DNA from: an uncultured Lachnospiraceae bacterium | GTDB taxonomy: Bacteria > Bacillota > Clostridia > Lachnospirales > Lachnospiraceae | Assembly: GCA_910578115.1 (NCBI GenBank) | Contig: CAJTPO010000001.1 | Location: 117,852-181,851, forward strand | Length of the DNA: 64,000 nt | Direction of reading: 5' to 3' | Shown here: positions 1 through 7,640 of the stretch, piece after piece | Layout: each line of letters opens with the position of its first letter | Numbering within the stretch: position 1 is the first letter of the stretch | The notes under the pieces: model-generated | The model's input: the letters and a program-made list of their open reading frames with translations, nothing else | Database searches by the model: none | Told to the model about the DNA's origin: nothing | Made by a program: the position numbers and the translations under genes

Positions 1-2
1 TT

Positions 3-1382
3 GCCGGGGTTATGACAGCCGGGCTGCTTGCCGGATGCGGAGGTGGAGATGCCGGTCAGGCTGAAATGTCGGAGAATACTGATAATGCGGTGGTGGAAGA
101 TGCGGCGGAGAACAGGGAGGAAGTGGAAGAACCGAAGAAGGAAGCGGAAGACGGACCGATCACATTGAAATTTGCCACAGGGTCCTCGGAATGCGTCACC
201 GCACTGAACACTGTTTTTTCAAAGTATAATGAGGAACATCCGAATGTAACGGTTGAAGTCACTGTTCTTCCGGGCGGTGTTGCCGGGTTTAACTCGGCCA
301 TGGCGTCCAAACTTGCGGCGGGGGATGCCCCGGATCTTTTTCAGTATCAGTGGGGCACGCAGATCAATGCCTATGCAAAGGGCGGGAACCTTATGGATCT
401 GACCGATACGGGAATCAGGGATGTGGTGCAGGATATTAAAAAGCCCATGAATGTATATGACGGAAAGGATTATGCTTATCCGGTCGAGTTCTCTCTCTGG
501 GGATTGATGTATAATACGGAGCTTGCGGAAAATGCGGGTGTGAACGAGACGCCGAAGACATTCGATGAATTTATCGGAGCCATGGACAAGATACGGGACA
601 GCGGTGTGGAATATCCTTTTATCGTACCGGCAAAAGACGGCTCCGGGGCGACAGGCTTTGTATTTTGCTATCTGCATCAGATTGTTTCGGGAGAAAATCC
701 GGAGTTCTATTATCAGTGCTGTACCGGGGATAAGGGCTGGGACGGTGAAGAGTGGAGAAGTCTGTTTGACACTTACGCGGAGATATTGAACTATGCCAAT
801 CCCGACAGTCTTGGCCTGGATGTGGACAATGCGCTGACCAGATTTGCGAGACAGGAAGGTGCTTTCATGGTGAGCGGTCCGAGTACGATCAAGAAGCTGG
901 AGGAGATGAATCCGGAACTGGAAGGCAAGTTAAAGTATATTCCTTTCCCGTTGTATGCCAATGAAAGCGAGTATAAGACGATTGCGGACTTCGATTCCTG
1001 TATTTCCGTATGGTCGGGCACCAGGTATCCGGAGGCGGCGATCGACGTTTATAAATATCTGTATGAGCCTGAAAATAATATGCTGATCGCGGAGTCGAGA
1101 AATGCAGTATCTGTTGTGAAAAATGCGGATACCAGTTATGTGGACGCATCTTTGCAGGATCAGGTGCATCTGCTGGATGAAGGAAAATATGTGGGATATT
1201 CCGAGCGTGAATGGATTCCCGGCATAAAAGAGATTATGAAGACGATCGTCCAGGAGTGGATCGGCGGAACGGATCTTGACACGACGCTTGCGAATCTGCA
1301 GAAGGAGCATCAGAGACTTCTCGATGCGTCTCCTGAGTTTTTGAAAGAATTTGAGGAGCTTAGATCCAGCACGGGTGAATAG
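3..1382 (+). CDS. ABC sugar transporter, solute-binding lipoprotein (5' end cut by window)
   Basis: Family 1 extracellular solute-binding protein of a carbohydrate ABC importer. The reading frame is open to the window edge, so the true start lies upstream. The first visible residues are the end of a lipoprotein signal peptide: the lipobox LLAGC is encoded at about 30-44, followed by a Gly/Glu-rich linker and the binding domain (TLKFATGSSE onward). The mature protein would be tethered to the outer face of the membrane and deliver sugar to the permeases at 1450 and 2461. A strong hairpin at 1391-1423 follows the stop codon. The substrate cannot be read from sequence; the GH42 enzyme downstream suggests a galactoside or arabinoside oligosaccharide. 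Confidence 0.88.
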   Translation, partial: AGVMTAGLLAGCGGGDAGQAEMSENTDNAVVEDAAENREEVEEPKKEAEDGPITLKFATGSSECVTALNTVFSKYNEEHPNVTVEVTVLPGGVAGFNSAMASKLAAGDAPDLFQYQWGTQINAYAKGGNLMDLTDTGIRDVVQDIKKPMNVYDGKDYAYPVEFSLWGLMYNTELAENAGVNETPKTFDEFIGAMDKIRDSGVEYPFIVPAKDGSGATGFVFCYLHQIVSGENPEFYYQCCTGDKGWDGEEWRSLFDTYAEILNYANPDSLGLDVDNALTRFARQEGAFMVSGPSTIKKLEEMNPELEGKLKYIPFPLYANESEYKTIADFDSCISVWSGTRYPEAAIDVYKYLYEPENNMLIAESRNAVSVVKNADTSYVDASLQDQVHLLDEGKYVGYSEREWIPGIKEIMKTIVQEWIGGTDLDTTLANLQKEHQRLLDASPEFLKEFEELRSSTGE

Positions 1383-1390
1383 AAAACAAA

Positions 1391-1423
1391 AGGCCCATGC
1401 TTTGGGAATGAAAGCGTGGGCCT
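1391..1423 (+). terminator. Intercistronic hairpin after the binding-protein gene
   Basis: Arms of 13 nt (1391-1403 and 1411-1423) pair with one G-T mismatch around a short loop. There is no clear T-tract, so it more likely protects the upstream mRNA or attenuates transcription than terminates fully. Such a hairpin between a binding-protein gene and its permeases commonly lets the binding protein be made in excess. Confidence 0.6.
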
Positions 1424-1449
1424 GCTTTCATAAGAAAGGCATATTTTAT

Positions 1450-2355
1450 ATGGAATATAAGAAAAGAAAAAGAATGTTCGGTTCCGTCAGTGATACCATC
1501 CAGTATGCAGTGATGTTTTTGCCGATGCTGATTCTGTATCTGATCTTTTCGACTTATCCTGTTATCGGAGGGGTTTTTTACAGTTTTACAGATTGGGACG
1601 GGCTGAATTCGAATGTTAATTTTATAGGACTGCAGAATTATAAGACATTTTTTCATGACTTTGTCGTATTGAAACCGCTCTATAATACATTTGTATATGC
1701 TTTCTGGGTAACGATCATCCAGAATATCTGTGCGCTGGCGCTGGCATTGGCGTTAAATCAGAAATTTAAGAGCAAAAATCTTTTGAGAACTTTTATTTTC
1801 ATCCCGGTTGTGCTGAGTGCACTGATCGTCGGTTATCTCTGGAGTTATATTTTTACCGAACCGATGGCGATTCTGGGCGGTAAACTGGGAATTGACGCCA
1901 TGAAATATAATATGCTGGGCAATAAGACTACAGCGCTGGCAGCAGGGATCTTCGTCTCGGTATGGAAGGGCGTCGGCTATACGATGGTCATTTATCTGGC
2001 CGGATTGCAGAATATCAACCAGGAGATTCAGGATGCGGCACTCGTGGATGGGGTGAAAGGATTTCAGCGTTTCCGCTATATAACCTTTCCGCTGATCGCT
2101 CCTTCCTTTACGATCAATATTGTGTTGGTCATGGAAGGTGCATTTAAGCAGTTTGATTTGATCTTTGCGCTGACAGGCGGCGGACCGGGAAACGCCAGTG
2201 AGCTTCTGTCTCTGACGATCTACCGTGAGTCGTTTGAATATTACAGGGCGGGGTACGGAGCGACAATGGGGGTGATCCTTGCACTTATCATTATTGTACT
2301 TTCACTGTTTGAACTGCTTGTACTGAGAAAGAGAGAGGATGAGATTGGAAATTAA
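1450..2355 (+). CDS. ABC sugar transporter permease, MalF/UgpA type
   Basis: Inner-membrane permease with about six hydrophobic segments. It has the binding-protein-dependent transport signature (EAA loop) around QDAALVDGVKGFQRFRYIT, which docks to the ATPase. The start is set at ATG 1450 (MEYKKRKRMFG) with AGAAAGG upstream. The frame continues back to 1351, but that extension covers the hairpin at 1391-1423 and is not expected to be translated. This gives 301 residues, usual for the family. It should form a heterodimer with the permease at 2461. No ATPase gene is present in the locus, so a shared MsmK/UgpC-type ATPase encoded elsewhere is probably used. Confidence 0.9.
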   Translation: MEYKKRKRMFGSVSDTIQYAVMFLPMLILYLIFSTYPVIGGVFYSFTDWDGLNSNVNFIGLQNYKTFFHDFVVLKPLYNTFVYAFWVTIIQNICALALALALNQKFKSKNLLRTFIFIPVVLSALIVGYLWSYIFTEPMAILGGKLGIDAMKYNMLGNKTTALAAGIFVSVWKGVGYTMVIYLAGLQNINQEIQDAALVDGVKGFQRFRYITFPLIAPSFTINIVLVMEGAFKQFDLIFALTGGGPGNASELLSLTIYRESFEYYRAGYGATMGVILALIIIVLSLFELLVLRKREDEIGN

Positions 2356-2454
2356 AATTTTCAATCGGGGGATTTGTGTCTGCGCGCTGCCTGTCACAAA
2401 CCCGGTTATGCGAAGTTTGGGACGAACCTGAACGGAAGCAGCGCAGAAATGGAG
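2343..2454 (+). repeat. Dispersed hairpin repeat, copy A
   Basis: About 112 bp, near identical over its first 70 bp to 24918-25030. It contains a GAAATT..AATTTTC palindrome, a TTTGTG..CACAAA pair, and an outer pair (TCTGCGC / GCGCAGA). It ends in the same GCAGCGCAGAAATGGAG, which supplies the Shine-Dalgarno for the next gene. It overlaps the last codons of the upstream permease. Confidence 0.8.
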
Positions 2455-2460
2455 TAAAGA

Positions 2461-3327
2461 TTGCGTAACAATAGAAATCGAATGGAAGAGGGGCATACTG
2501 CGAGCCCTCAGAAGATACGAAGAACAATCGGTGAACTTTTCATGATCGCATTTACCTGTGTGTTTCTGTTTCCGTTTTATATCATGATCATATTTGCGGT
2601 CAAGACACCTGCGCAGGCATTGATGGATCCGCTGTCATTTCCTACCAGTTTTGAGATCTCAAACTTTGTAAAGGCATGGCAGATGACAGATTTCCCGCGC
2701 ACTCTTTCCAATACGTTTATTATAACGGTTACGAGTGTATTCCTGATCGTTGTGGTAACGGGGATGGGAACTTTTGTAATGCATCGGACGAGGAACCGGC
2801 TGGTTCGAAATCTGTATTACTTTTTTATTGCGGGTCTGATGATCCCGTTTTACTTATCACTCAGTCCGTCCGTAAAGCTGATGAAGGATATTGGGCTTAT
2901 GGATTCTATTCCCGGGATCTGTATCTCTTATGTTGGAAGAAATATTCCCTTTGCGGTATTTCTCTTTATGGGATTTATCAGGAGTGTTCCCGGCGAACTG
3001 GCGGAATCAGCGGTTATGGACGGATGCAGTCCGTACCGGATGTATTGGGGGATTTATTTTCCGCTGTTGAAGCATGTGATCTCTACGCTGGTAATTCTGG
3101 ATACGATGGCGATCTGGAACGATTTTCTGTATCCGCTGCTGATCCTGCAGACGAAAAAGCATCAGACGCTGACGCTTGTACAGTATGTATTCAGAAGCGA
3201 AGCGAATACACAGTGGAATTTGATATTTGCAAGTTATCTGTTGTCGATGCTGCCGCTTCTGCTTGTGTATTTTGCGCTGCAGAAAAACATTGTGGAGGGG
3301 ATTGCAGCCGGCGCGGTAAAAGGCTGA
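2461..3327 (+). CDS. ABC sugar transporter permease, MalG/UgpE type
   Basis: Second membrane subunit of the importer, 288 residues with six predicted membrane spans and an EAA motif (ELAESAVMDGCSPYRMYWGIYFPLL). The last residues (EGIAAGAVKG) match the conserved end of MalG-type permeases. The likely start is TTG at 2461, six bases after GGAG at 2451-2454; that ribosome binding site is the end of dispersed repeat A. Later ATG codons lie inside the conserved N-terminal region. Partner of the permease at 1450. Confidence 0.9.
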   Translation: MRNNRNRMEEGHTASPQKIRRTIGELFMIAFTCVFLFPFYIMIIFAVKTPAQALMDPLSFPTSFEISNFVKAWQMTDFPRTLSNTFIITVTSVFLIVVVTGMGTFVMHRTRNRLVRNLYYFFIAGLMIPFYLSLSPSVKLMKDIGLMDSIPGICISYVGRNIPFAVFLFMGFIRSVPGELAESAVMDGCSPYRMYWGIYFPLLKHVISTLVILDTMAIWNDFLYPLLILQTKKHQTLTLVQYVFRSEANTQWNLIFASYLLSMLPLLLVYFALQKNIVEGIAAGAVKG

Positions 3328-3361
3328 AGAACTATAAACAGGTTTGCGCGACAGGACAGCG

Positions 3362-3379
3362 CACAAATAAGAATTTGTG
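3362..3379 (+). promoter_or_regulatory. Small hairpin before the GH42 ribosome binding site
   Basis: CACAAAT (3362-3368) pairs with ATTTGTG (3373-3379). A second imperfect stem (TTTGCGCG / CGCACAAA) covers 3343-3367, so the two are mutually exclusive. The GGAGG for GH42 follows about 13 nt later. Confidence 0.45.
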
Positions 3380-3401
3380 ACGTTTCGGAATGGAGGAAAA
3401 T

Positions 3402-5480
3402 ATGAGTACGGAGAAAAGGATTGATTTTGGAGCGGTTTATTTCAGATATTCCGCTCCGGACAGACAGGATTGGGAGAACGATTACAGGAAAGCATCCGAG
3501 GACGGAATCACACATTTCAGGCACTGGTTTCCCTGGGCGGCGATTGAGACGGCTCCCGGTGTCTTCGACTGGGAACCGTATGACAGGCTGATTGCTCTTG
3601 GAAATCAATATGGGATAAAAACAGTCATTGCAGAGATGACGACCATTGTACCGGACTGGTTCTTTGCGGGCCATCAGGAAGCCAGGATCACGAACCGATT
3701 CGGACAGAAACGGTTTAACAATATGAATGACAGTTCCATGGCAGGCGGCAGCCAGTCGATGTGCATGGATCATGCAGCCGTCAGGGAGGGGACCGAGAGA
3801 TTCTTAAAGGCCATGGGAGAGCACTACAGGGGCGTTGAGGGAATCATTGGATATGATGTGTGGAATGAGTGCTCTTTATACAGTGCGGAGGGCCGCTGTT
3901 ATTGCGAGGAGACGGAGAGAGAGTTTCAGGAATGGCTTAAGCAAAAGTACGGGACATTGGAAAATCTTCACGCTGTCTGGTGCAGGCACAGTTACACGGA
4001 CTGGTCGCAGATCAGACTTCCCAGAGTGACCGGGCCGCATCCGGAATTCTTTGATATGATCCGGTTCCAGAACGACCAGCAGGAGCGATGGTTCAGATGG
4101 AGAATCGATGTGCTCAGAGGTGCGGATCCCACGCATAAACTGATCGCGCACGGGAACGGTAAAGCACACAGTGATATTGCCGTCTGCTGCGGTGATGACT
4201 GGCGGTATGCAAAGCATCCGGATATCTTTGGTTATACGCTCTGGTATGCGAACAACTGCACTGCACTGATGGGCGGAGATATGATCCGCTCTGCAGCAGG
4301 AGACAGGGAATTCTGGAGAGCGGAGGCAATTGGGGATGCCACATGGGAACACAGGAGCGACAGGACAAAGCCGGAGCGAAAGAAAGATGAAATGGCATCT
4401 GCCGACAACATTCGGCTGGATGCGATGATGAGCCTTGTAACGGGGGCATCGGCGTTTATTAATCCCAGATACCGCGGTCTGAATGAAGGACATCTTTTCC
4501 AGGCATACGGATGGTATGCGCCCAACGGTGACCGCACACCGCGATCCGAAGAGATTGCGAAACTGGCGGCGTGGAGCAACCAGGAAGAGGTGTGTGAACT
4601 GTGGCAGGCTGGACCAGTAAAAGGACAGGTGGGATTACTGCTTCTGGAAGATGCGCAGGCGCTTTGCTACGCGCTGTATGATAACACGGATATTTATGCT
4701 GATTGTCTGAAAGGGTGCTATCAGGCATTTGTGGATTCGGGGATTCAGGCCGATATTATCCGTATGCAGCAGATCGGTGCGTATGACTGTATCTATGTCC
4801 CCTACCCGGCAGCTGTTTCCGATCAGGATATGGAGACGCTGAAAAGATGGATCCGGGAAGGCGGGACGCTGATCAGCGAAGGGTGTTTCGGATATTTTAA
4901 TGACTGCGGCCATGCAGTTGAGATATCGCAGCCGAACAGGGGATTCGAGGAGGTCTTTGGATGCAGACAGACAAAAGTGCATCTGGGGCCGGATGCCAAT
5001 ACGGAACTGGTGATTGATTCTGCGCATGGTACGATCCGGGCAGGCGTTTATCGTCAGGCGTATGAACTGACAGGCGGCAGGGCGGAAGGCTATTATAGAA
5101 ATGGCGAGACGGCGGCAGTTTCCCATGCGTATGGAAAAGGCCGGACACTGATCGTGGGATCGATGACGGGTTACGGGTACCAACATCATGCGAATGAAGT
5201 GAGCAGGCGCTGGTTTGCGTCACTTGTAAGATTTGCGAAGAAAGTACCGACGGCCTCTCTTCCCTATAATAAAGATGTTACGATCCGCCTTTGGGAGCAT
5301 GAAGAGAAGCGATACGCATGGATCTTGAATTTTGCCGATATGGAACAGACGGTGGAGGTGCAGTTTGCAGATCCTTCCGGAAGTCCGGTGCTGCTGCGGG
5401 GAGAGGGACTGGAACGTTTGGAAGATGGCGGTATTTGCGTCAGAATTGCGAAAAAGGATGCTGCGGTTGTCAGAATCTGA
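3402..5480 (+). CDS. Glycoside hydrolase family 42 (beta-galactosidase-like)
   Basis: Cytosolic glycosidase of 692 residues without a signal peptide, expected to cut imported oligosaccharides. The N-terminal TIM barrel has the GH42 pattern: acid/base Glu in YDVWNECS (about residue 156) and probable nucleophile Glu in FWRAEAIG (about 308), then a trimerisation-type domain (about 400-610) and a short beta C-terminal domain. Start chosen at ATG 3402 because GGAGG at 3392-3396 is correctly spaced; ATG 3390 would overlap that site. Known GH42 enzymes act on beta-galactosides and some on alpha-L-arabinosides; which applies here is not visible. It belongs to the transporter operon. Confidence 0.88.
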   Translation: MSTEKRIDFGAVYFRYSAPDRQDWENDYRKASEDGITHFRHWFPWAAIETAPGVFDWEPYDRLIALGNQYGIKTVIAEMTTIVPDWFFAGHQEARITNRFGQKRFNNMNDSSMAGGSQSMCMDHAAVREGTERFLKAMGEHYRGVEGIIGYDVWNECSLYSAEGRCYCEETEREFQEWLKQKYGTLENLHAVWCRHSYTDWSQIRLPRVTGPHPEFFDMIRFQNDQQERWFRWRIDVLRGADPTHKLIAHGNGKAHSDIAVCCGDDWRYAKHPDIFGYTLWYANNCTALMGGDMIRSAAGDREFWRAEAIGDATWEHRSDRTKPERKKDEMASADNIRLDAMMSLVTGASAFINPRYRGLNEGHLFQAYGWYAPNGDRTPRSEEIAKLAAWSNQEEVCELWQAGPVKGQVGLLLLEDAQALCYALYDNTDIYADCLKGCYQAFVDSGIQADIIRMQQIGAYDCIYVPYPAAVSDQDMETLKRWIREGGTLISEGCFGYFNDCGHAVEISQPNRGFEEVFGCRQTKVHLGPDANTELVIDSAHGTIRAGVYRQAYELTGGRAEGYYRNGETAAVSHAYGKGRTLIVGSMTGYGYQHHANEVSRRWFASLVRFAKKVPTASLPYNKDVTIRLWEHEEKRYAWILNFADMEQTVEVQFADPSGSPVLLRGEGLERLEDGGICVRIAKKDAAVVRI

Positions 5481-5486
5481 CAGTGT

Positions 5487-5513
5487 ACCGGTTCGGCTTT
5501 TGGCTGAACCGGT
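5487..5513 (+). promoter_or_regulatory. Intercistronic hairpin between GH42 and isomerase
   Basis: ACCGGTTC (5487-5494) pairs perfectly with GAACCGGT (5506-5513), with further partial pairing inside. No T-tract follows, so it is more likely an mRNA-stability or attenuation element than a terminator. Confidence 0.55.
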
Positions 5514-5556
5514 AACTGATGAGTAATACAGGGATAAGAAGGAGGGATATCACAAA

Positions 5557-6459
5557 ATGAGAGAACCGATACAGAGATATTTTCAGGTGGGGACAATTCA
5601 ATGGATGACATATCCGGCAAGATACTGTTCGGTGGTGGATTCCGTAAAAAAGATCTGTGCGGATGCGTATTTTGATGCCTGCGAGATCACCCATGTTGCG
5701 GATCCGGAGGACCGCGTAAAGGTGAAGCATATGCTGGAGCAGAGTCATATGAAGGTATGCTACGGTGCGCAGCCTCTTCTGCTGGGACCGAAATTAAACC
5801 CCAATGACAGGGACGAAGAAAAGCGCAGGGCAGCGGAGAAAGTGCTGATCGATGCCGTGGATGATGCGGAATATATGGGTGCCGGCGGCATCGCCTTTCT
5901 GGCCGGAAAGTGGGAGGAGGAGACGAAGGAGGAACAGTACGGACAGCTGTTAAAGACAACCCGTGCAGTCTGTGATCATGCTGCTGCCAGGAATATGTGG
6001 GTGGAGCTGGAAGTATTTGATTATGACGTGGACAAGGCCGCACTTATCGGCCCGGCACCGCTTGCGGCACGCTTTGCGGCGGATATGCGTACTACGCATA
6101 ATAATTTCGGCCTTCTGATTGACCTTTCGCATATTCCGATCACCCATGAAAAGATCGAGTTCGTGATCAGGACGTGTCGTCCCTACATCACGCACCTGCA
6201 TCTGGGAAATGCCGTGGCGGAGAAGGGAAAGGAAGGATACGGAGATCTCCATCAGAGATTCGGTTATCCGAACAGTGCGAATGATGTGCGGGAACTGGTG
6301 GAATATTTCAGGGTACTCAAGGAAGAAGGATTCTTCCGGAAGGAAGAACCATATGTGCTTTCCATGGAAGTGACGCCGACTCCGGATGAGGATGCGGATA
6401 TTATTCTGGCCAATACGAAACGTGTGATCAACCGGGCATGGGCGCTGTTGGACGATTAA
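5557..6459 (+). CDS. Sugar phosphate isomerase/epimerase, AP-endonuclease-2 TIM barrel
   Basis: 300-residue xylose-isomerase-like TIM barrel (IolE/IolH/UxuA-like superfamily). Candidate divalent-metal ligands lie at the barrel ends: Glu in WVELEVFD, Asp/His in LLIDLSHIP, His in THLHLGN and Glu in LSMEVTP. AAGGAGGG at 5541-5548 is well placed before ATG 5557. It sits between the glycosidase and a 2-hydroxyacid dehydrogenase, so it probably converts a released sugar or sugar acid. Members act on many substrates, so the exact reaction is unknown. Confidence 0.8.
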   Translation: MREPIQRYFQVGTIQWMTYPARYCSVVDSVKKICADAYFDACEITHVADPEDRVKVKHMLEQSHMKVCYGAQPLLLGPKLNPNDRDEEKRRAAEKVLIDAVDDAEYMGAGGIAFLAGKWEEETKEEQYGQLLKTTRAVCDHAAARNMWVELEVFDYDVDKAALIGPAPLAARFAADMRTTHNNFGLLIDLSHIPITHEKIEFVIRTCRPYITHLHLGNAVAEKGKEGYGDLHQRFGYPNSANDVRELVEYFRVLKEEGFFRKEEPYVLSMEVTPTPDEDADIILANTKRVINRAWALLDD

Positions 6460-6479
6460 GAAGAGGAGGAAGGTTTGGT

Positions 6480-7445
6480 ATGAAGATCATTGTTCTTGAC
6501 GGATATACGGAAAATCCCGGTGATCTGAGCTGGGAAGCGTTGGAAGCACTGGGCGAACTGACAGTTTATGACAGGACATCGTATGTAGAATCCCCGTTGA
6601 TCGCGCAGCGGATCGGTGATGCACAGATCGTTGTGACGAATAAGACCCCGATCAGCAGACAAACGATAGATCAGTGCAGCAATCTCAAATTGATTGCGGT
6701 TCTCGCAACAGGTTATAATGTGATAGATGTTGCATATGCAAAAGAACGGAATATTCCGGTGGTGAATGTACCGACTTACGGGACACAGATTGTGGGGCAG
6801 TATGCCGTGGGACTTTTGCTTGAGATCTGTTCCCACTATGCTCATCACGATCAGACTGTGAAAAGCGGAAAGTGGGAGAGGAATCCGGACTGGTGTTATT
6901 GGGACTATCCGATGATTGAACTTTATGGGAAGACAGCAGGTATTATCGGCCTGGGGCGTATCGGCCAGACAACGGCGAGAATCGCAGGGGCAATGGGGAT
7001 GAAAGTGCTGGCATATGATATCAGAGAATCAGAGGAGGGGAGAAAAACAGCGGAATATGTGCCGCTTGATCAACTGTTTGCCCAGTCTGATGTGATCTTC
7101 CTGCACTGTGCACTGTTTGCCGAGACGGAAAAAATCATTAACCGCGAAAATATTGCGAAGATGAAGGACGGGGTGATTATTATCAATAACAGCCGCGGCC
7201 AGTTGATTGATGAGGAGGATCTGGCACAGGCTCTCAACAGCGGGAAAGTATATGCGGCCGGTGTAGATGTGGTATCAACGGAACCGATCCGCAGGGACAA
7301 TCCGCTGCTTGCAGCCAGGAATTGCTTTATCACCCCTCATATTTCCTGGGCGGCACAGTCGGCAAGGCAGAGGATTATGGAGATCACAGCGGAGAATATC
7401 AGAAGTTACCAGAATGGGAAGATTGTTAATGCCGTGAATTTATAA
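6480..7445 (+). CDS. D-2-hydroxyacid dehydrogenase (NAD-dependent)
   Basis: Reduces a 2-ketoacid, or oxidises a D-2-hydroxyacid, with NAD(P). The 321-residue protein has the NAD-binding loop GLGRIGQ and the catalytic set: Arg in NNSRGQLID, Glu in GVDVVSTEP and His in FITPHISWA. It resembles hydroxypyruvate/glycerate dehydrogenases. Start at ATG 6480, behind GAGGAGGAAGG; the frame runs upstream to 6438 but that part overlaps the isomerase end. It lies 20 nt after the isomerase gene. A role in the same sugar-acid pathway is inferred from position. Confidence 0.85.
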   Translation: MKIIVLDGYTENPGDLSWEALEALGELTVYDRTSYVESPLIAQRIGDAQIVVTNKTPISRQTIDQCSNLKLIAVLATGYNVIDVAYAKERNIPVVNVPTYGTQIVGQYAVGLLLEICSHYAHHDQTVKSGKWERNPDWCYWDYPMIELYGKTAGIIGLGRIGQTTARIAGAMGMKVLAYDIRESEEGRKTAEYVPLDQLFAQSDVIFLHCALFAETEKIINRENIAKMKDGVIIINNSRGQLIDEEDLAQALNSGKVYAAGVDVVSTEPIRRDNPLLAARNCFITPHISWAAQSARQRIMEITAENIRSYQNGKIVNAVNL

Positions 7446-7466
7446 GATATGATACAGTTCATCCTG

Positions 7467-7543
7467 GGACTTTGTTTTGACAAAGTCCGCACGGAATAAT
7501 AAGATACAGTTTAGCAGGAAATTTGGCAGTAGGATTTCCTGCT
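7467..7543 (+). terminator. Two hairpins closing the GH42 operon
   Basis: GGACTTTG (7467-7474) pairs with CAAAGTCC (7481-7488), and AGCAGGAAAT (7513-7522) pairs perfectly with ATTTCCTGCT (7534-7543). Neither has a long T-run. The first resembles an imperfect element at 31146-31190. They separate the catabolic genes from the two-component system. Confidence 0.55.
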
Positions 7544-7640
7544 ATTGCTGTTTACGCGTACACGTCATTTATCTTTTTTGCATACAAACCTGTACCTGCG
7601 CTCAAATGCGCAGGTTGCGCAGGAATGGGGGATCAGTATA

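Noticed and set aside
1351..1449. N-terminal extension of the first permease
   Set aside because: It starts inside the upstream gene and runs through the 1391-1423 hairpin.
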